This document shows, in pieces, positions 60,060-64,000 of a DNA stretch of 64,000 nucleotides. How positions within the stretch are numbered: the stretch's first letter is position 1; every line of letters begins with the position of its first letter. Source of the stretch: Canna indica (lineage: Eukaryota; Streptophyta; Magnoliopsida; Zingiberales; Cannaceae); assembly GCA_034359265.1 (NCBI GenBank), contig CP136896.1:5735501-5799500 (forward strand), read 5' to 3'. The position numbers and the translations under genes were made by a program. The notes beneath the pieces are model-generated. The model did not search any database. It saw only the letters and a program-made list of their open reading frames with translations, and was not told the origin of the DNA.

Positions 60060-60595
60060 CTACTTAGAAGATGGATTCTGCTAGCTCCGAATTTGCTGAA
60101 GATTAATTGTGATGCGTCGCTTTCTAAATATGCAGGGGGTATAGGTTTCATCAATCGATCGTCTTCTGGGTCTTGCCTTGGAGGGGGGTCGGCATTTTTT
60201 TCTGAAGCCTCGATTTTGGTCCTTGAAGCATTGGCTATCAAGGAATGTCTTATTTTTGCTATCCAGAATTCACTTCCTGACTTTGTGGTGGAATCAGATT
60301 CTCAAATTTTGATTTCAACAATTAAAGCTGAATCTCCTATTCCGTGGGAAATCGTGTAATAATCTCGAATATTCAGCAGTTACATTCCAAGTGTAGCTGT
60401 CGTGGATTTTTGTTTTGTTATAGAGATTGTAACAAAGCTGCCCATTTGGCAACAAATAGGGGTCGTATCTGTAAGGACCGTATGGTATGGTCCTCTATTA
60501 GGCCTCCAGAGCTGGAGGTCATTTTGTTGTCCAACTCTTTTGCTGTCGGTCTTAACCGTGCTTTAATATAGTTTCTTATTTTGGTAATAAAAAAA
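60060..60595 (+). pseudogene. LINE 3' end with RNase H domain
   Basis: Frame 1 (to 60359) reads LLKINCDASLSKYAGGIGFI, FFSEASILVLEALAIKECLI and PDFVVESDSQILISTIKAES, the RNase H (RVT_3-type) domain of plant LINE ORF2. Frame 2 (60344-60571) continues with CYRDCNKAAHLATNRGRI. A frameshift lies near 60355. An A-rich tail (about 60587-60597) follows, typical of a 5'-truncated LINE insertion. An 8-20 bp target duplication could not be resolved within the repeat. Confidence 0.8.
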
Positions 60596-60599
60596 AATC

Positions 60600-61186
60600 G
60601 ACCTGCTCGAACTCCGCATGCAGCGATTTTTTTTTAAAAAAATAAAATATATCGGTGCCTCTAACAAATATTTAGTAAAATAATATATAAACATGCCCTT
60701 AAAGTTATTATCATAATTAGTCCATTATTTAAATAATTTCATAAAGACAAATATTTAGTACCTAAAGTATCTTTATATTTGTACCTAAATTATTTCATTA
60801 TCTTTTATTATTTTTTGAAATATGAATAACTTTTCATAATTTTTCTTCATCCAAAAATAATGTGTGTATATATATACACACACATTATTGATCCATAAAA
60901 GTCATAATAATTTACTATATGAATATTACTAATTAAAAATTCAAAGTACATATTAACAAAATATAATCATAATTCTATTATATTAATTATGTTATTTTTT
61001 ATTTCTCTGTATTTCTTTTTTGTTGATTTATACTTAAATATTATTCTATAAAAAAATTAATACTTTAAATCACGCATAAAAATTTTATAAACTACTATAA
61101 ACTATGCACACGTGGGCCAAGTGAGCCACATACGGTGACTTGATCTTATAAATGCACAAATTTTGGTACGAATAAAGCAACAAGTG
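60600..61186. other. AT-rich intergenic, nothing recognised
   Basis: Low-complexity AT-rich DNA with a short TATATACACACACA-type palindrome near 60870-60890. No coding or RNA signal. Confidence 0.5.
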
Positions 61187-63322
61187 TAGGTCTGTCCATT
61201 CGATTTAACTCGAATCAAACCGAATCGAATTACTCAAAATTGATTTTTTTTTTCTTTGAAAATCCAATTCAAACTCAAACCGAATTATTCAAAAACCGAA
61301 TAAACTCAAACCGAAATAATTCAGTTCGATTCGATTCCCTAAAAATTAAATCGAAATTGCATTTACATGAAAATACAATATCAAATTGCACACACATTAA
61401 GCTGAAATTTAAAATAATCACAAACTGGCTGAGGTAGCAACAATAGCAATGTGTATAGATTAGCCGCAATAATTTGAAATATACACATTCCTCTATACCC
61501 GAGCTAGCAATGTCTGCTAATTTGTATGCCAGTTCTTTGGTAATGTGTATATTTCAAACCTACCCACAAATCATCTGAAGTTGAAATTTGAAATTTGAAG
61601 AGATAAAAATAATGCTACATTAAGCTGGCATACAAAACAATGGCTCAAAGAACCACGTAAACAGTAGCAACATTACCAAATACCTGAAGGCTTCACAGAC
61701 CATGTAAACAATGGCTACAAATCATCACAAATTGAAGACTTCATAAACCATGTAAACAGTAAACATACCTGAAGACTTCAAAGAATCAACTAAAAAGTCT
61801 AAAAGTAGCAACTAGCAACTAAGTATTACAAATTGGACCATGGCTCAACTAACAAAAATGCAACAAATTAACTAAAGTATTACAAAGTAACACCATTATC
61901 AAATACCAAGTATCAACCAAGTATTACAAATTGAACCATGGCTCAACCAACTAAGATATTGCACAACCAACTGTCCAACTGTCCAACGTTACAAAATACC
62001 AAGTATCAACCATATAGAACATGAATACATGACAAACCAAATAAAGTTCAACAAAATAAAACCATCATTGCTCCTTGCTAAGAAGACGACCGGATCAATT
62101 AGGAATGTCGATGATTGGTGGTGCAAAATCGATCTTCGCAAATTCTACAATAAAATAAGAAATCATCAATATGGTATAAACAAGTCCAATATAATAAAAA
62201 CTTAAAAGAACTTATTAATCCAAAATATACCTTCTTGTAATTTTTCAACCTCTTCCAAATCGTCCACAACTTGCTTTCTTTTTTTGAGTCGAAACCAATC
62301 TTGAAGACAAATAAGTCCTCCCACCATCAAAGGAGCCAATGAACTCCGAAACTCATCGAGAACTCGGCATCCCGTGCTGAAAGTAGATTCAGATGTCACG
62401 ATGGAGATAGGAATTGCAAGTATTTCTCGTGACATCGAAGTTAGAACAGGATACCTCCCACTATTGACACTCCACCATTTTAGAACATTAGCATCATCAG
62501 CTTCAGGATCCTAATCCCAATATCAGTCTAACTCTATCTTGCTCTCAACACCAAATATCTGCTTCTTCTAGAGGTGGAGGATTCTTGAGTGACCTCCTCC
62601 TCCTCCTCCTCTTCTTCTTCTAGAGGGGGAGGATTCTTGAGGAGGAGAAGGAGGTCGCCGACGGCGGCGATGGATTCTAGGGCAAGAGGAGGAGTGTAGG
62701 TAGGTGAGGGATGGGTAGAAGAAGAAGTGATGGTCGTCGGATGAGATGGAGGATGCAGATTGTTGCCACGTGGCACTGGGGGGGTCTGCGCACGTGGAAG
62801 TTTTACCGTTAAGTTACTAATGGACAGGCTAAAGGAGGGGGGGTTATTTGAACAAAAAGTGTAGTCGCGAGAGGTTCTGTGCACACTTGGTAGTTTAGGT
62901 AGTCTTTACGCACATCGACTATTGTCGAGGGGGTTTCCGTTTAATTTACCCTGAAAAAAATTACATACCAACATTCAAATTCTGGTCAATCAAATAGACA
63001 TATATCACCTTAACCACTCAAATAAACCATATTATTTGATATAAATCTTACTAACCTAACATATACCTATACTTATAAAATAAAAATGTCTTCTTCAGCA
63101 CTTATGCAAACCATAATACATAATATAATTTTTTATTTTATTTAACTTAAATTAATAATAAGTTAATTCAATAATTTATCGAATCAAAAATTTAAAAAAT
63201 TAAAAATTTTAACCCGTTAATCAAACAAAAAATTAATTGGACAAATCAATTCGATTAATTCGATTTTGGTTCGATCGGTTAATCGATTTTTTTGATTAGT
63301 AGGTAAATTTTGCTCACTCGTA
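61187..63322 (-). mobile_element. hAT-type element with transposase remnant
   Basis: Starts TAGGTCTGTCCATTCGA and ends TTTGCTCACTCGTA. Mirrored TCGATTCGATT/AAACCGAA-type subterminal repeats lie at both ends (61200-61350 and 63170-63300). The transposase C-terminus lies inside on the minus strand. The flanks AACAAGTG and CCCTTGTC do not match, so the boundaries are tentative or two elements have recombined. 62550-62940 holds a GA/TC-rich leader-like block. Confidence 0.45.
62240..62515 (-). pseudogene. hAT transposase C-terminal dimerisation domain
   Basis: The minus frame reads VLKWWSVNSGRYPVLTSMSR then EILAIPISIVTSESTFSTGC then VLDEFRSSL and ALICLQDW-like LICLQDWFR. This is the hAT family C-terminal dimerisation domain of Ac/Tam3 and zinc-finger BED transposases. 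The ORF at 62202-62435 covers only the last part. A stop cuts it from the upstream sequence, and no DDE core or BED finger is seen. Confidence 0.85.
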
Positions 63323-63956
63323 CCCTTGTCCTCATCATCGTAACATATTCATATCCGTAGGAAGTATAACTTCTCCAAAGATAGATAATTGTGTATTTAT
63401 TTGATTAACATGATTCCTACATTTTGTGAGAAGAAACTACATATTAGGAGTTTTAGATAAATTACACTTCATAAATTATATTTTTTTATACTTCATAAAT
63501 CATATTTTTTTTATAATAAAAAAAAGATATTTTTTATTTTTTTTCACTTTGCTTCTCTCTTGTGATGTGTCGCCTATCTTGCTAAACTCTTCCAATTAAA
63601 ATTAATTTTTTTTCATGCACGATAAATTATATATAATCATGCATATCAAAAAAATATTTTATTTAATAATATATTTAAAATATATATGTAAAAAATATTA
63701 ATTTATAAATAAATAATATATTTTTCATTTGATGGTACTTCATGGGAAGTACCCTTATCATCCAAAAAAAATTGAAATTGAAGTACCTTTCAAAAAAAAA
63801 AAAAAATTTATATAAAAAGTTAATGTATGAGAAATACAACTTTACTAAAAAAAAATAATCCTCATGTCAATCAAATGATATCATAAAAAGGATGTTGACT
63901 TGATATTGTCCTCTTCTTTTCTCTTATTTAATGTGTTTGTTTTACATAGGTGAGTC
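63323..63956. other. AT-rich intergenic, nothing recognised
   Basis: Poly(A/T)-rich spacer with no supported feature. Confidence 0.5.
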
Positions 63957-64000
63957 TAGGAATGTCAATGGAGCGGGATAAATACGAGGGGTGCCTATTC
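63957..64000. mobile_element. Start of another hAT-like element, cut by the window end
   Basis: TAGGAATGTCAATGGAGCGG matches the usual left end of GC-rich hAT MITEs seen elsewhere in the window. The rest lies outside. Confidence 0.45.

Noticed and set aside
62534..62884. 116-codon Pro/Ser/Glu-rich minus-strand ORF
   Set aside because: Low-complexity GA/TC-rich leader-like block inside hAT-type sequence; no recognisable domain.

Overview
This is a nuclear window from a flowering plant. It has multi-exon genes with GT-AG introns, AT-rich intergenic DNA and all the main plant transposon classes. The NAC protein looks monocot-like to me, but the species is not determined. The window is mostly repeats: I find two intact cellular genes and one decayed fragment of a third.

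Layout. 1-5500: AT-rich flank, then a three-exon NAC transcription factor gene of the NAC21/22-like type (exons 3570-3738, 4639-4907, 5046-5468). 5900-11358: small elements (an hAT-like element, two tRNA-derived SINEs, a PIF/Harbinger-like element). 11359-35050: block A, a segmental duplicate inflated by insertions: two hAT MITEs, a 6.2 kb composite of gypsy and Harbinger debris, and a 12.3 kb CACTA transposon that itself carries a 3.0 kb CACTA. 36288-38488: a long hAT derivative and a LINE fragment. 38490-44272: block B, the second copy of the duplication, with different insertions. 44614-45628: an intact NOP10 gene (64 aa in three short exons) directly downstream of block B. 47579-50950: a degenerate Mutator (MuDR) transposase gene. 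51200-52110: block C, a partial inverted third copy of the NOP10 5' region. 52980-55460: a LINE on the minus strand. 55600-64000: hAT elements, a CACTA end, a probable LTR, a GUX/PGSIP glucuronosyltransferase pseudogene, a LINE 3' end and an hAT transposase remnant.

The most informative structure is the A/B/C repeat. Each copy shows the others' insertion sites empty. This confirms by eye a 3-bp duplication (AAC) for the 12.3 kb CACTA, 8-bp duplications for two hAT MITEs and a 3-bp duplication (TAA) for a Tourist-type MITE. These insertions therefore came after the duplication. The duplicated unit contains a GC-rich, telo-box-bearing segment that I infer to be the NOP10 promoter and noncoding first exon. 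Only copy B leads into coding exons, and copy A has lost the inferred splice donor.

I see no tRNA, rRNA or CRISPR. I did not find a new biological system. The novelty lies in the nested transposon history and the repeated NOP10 leader.
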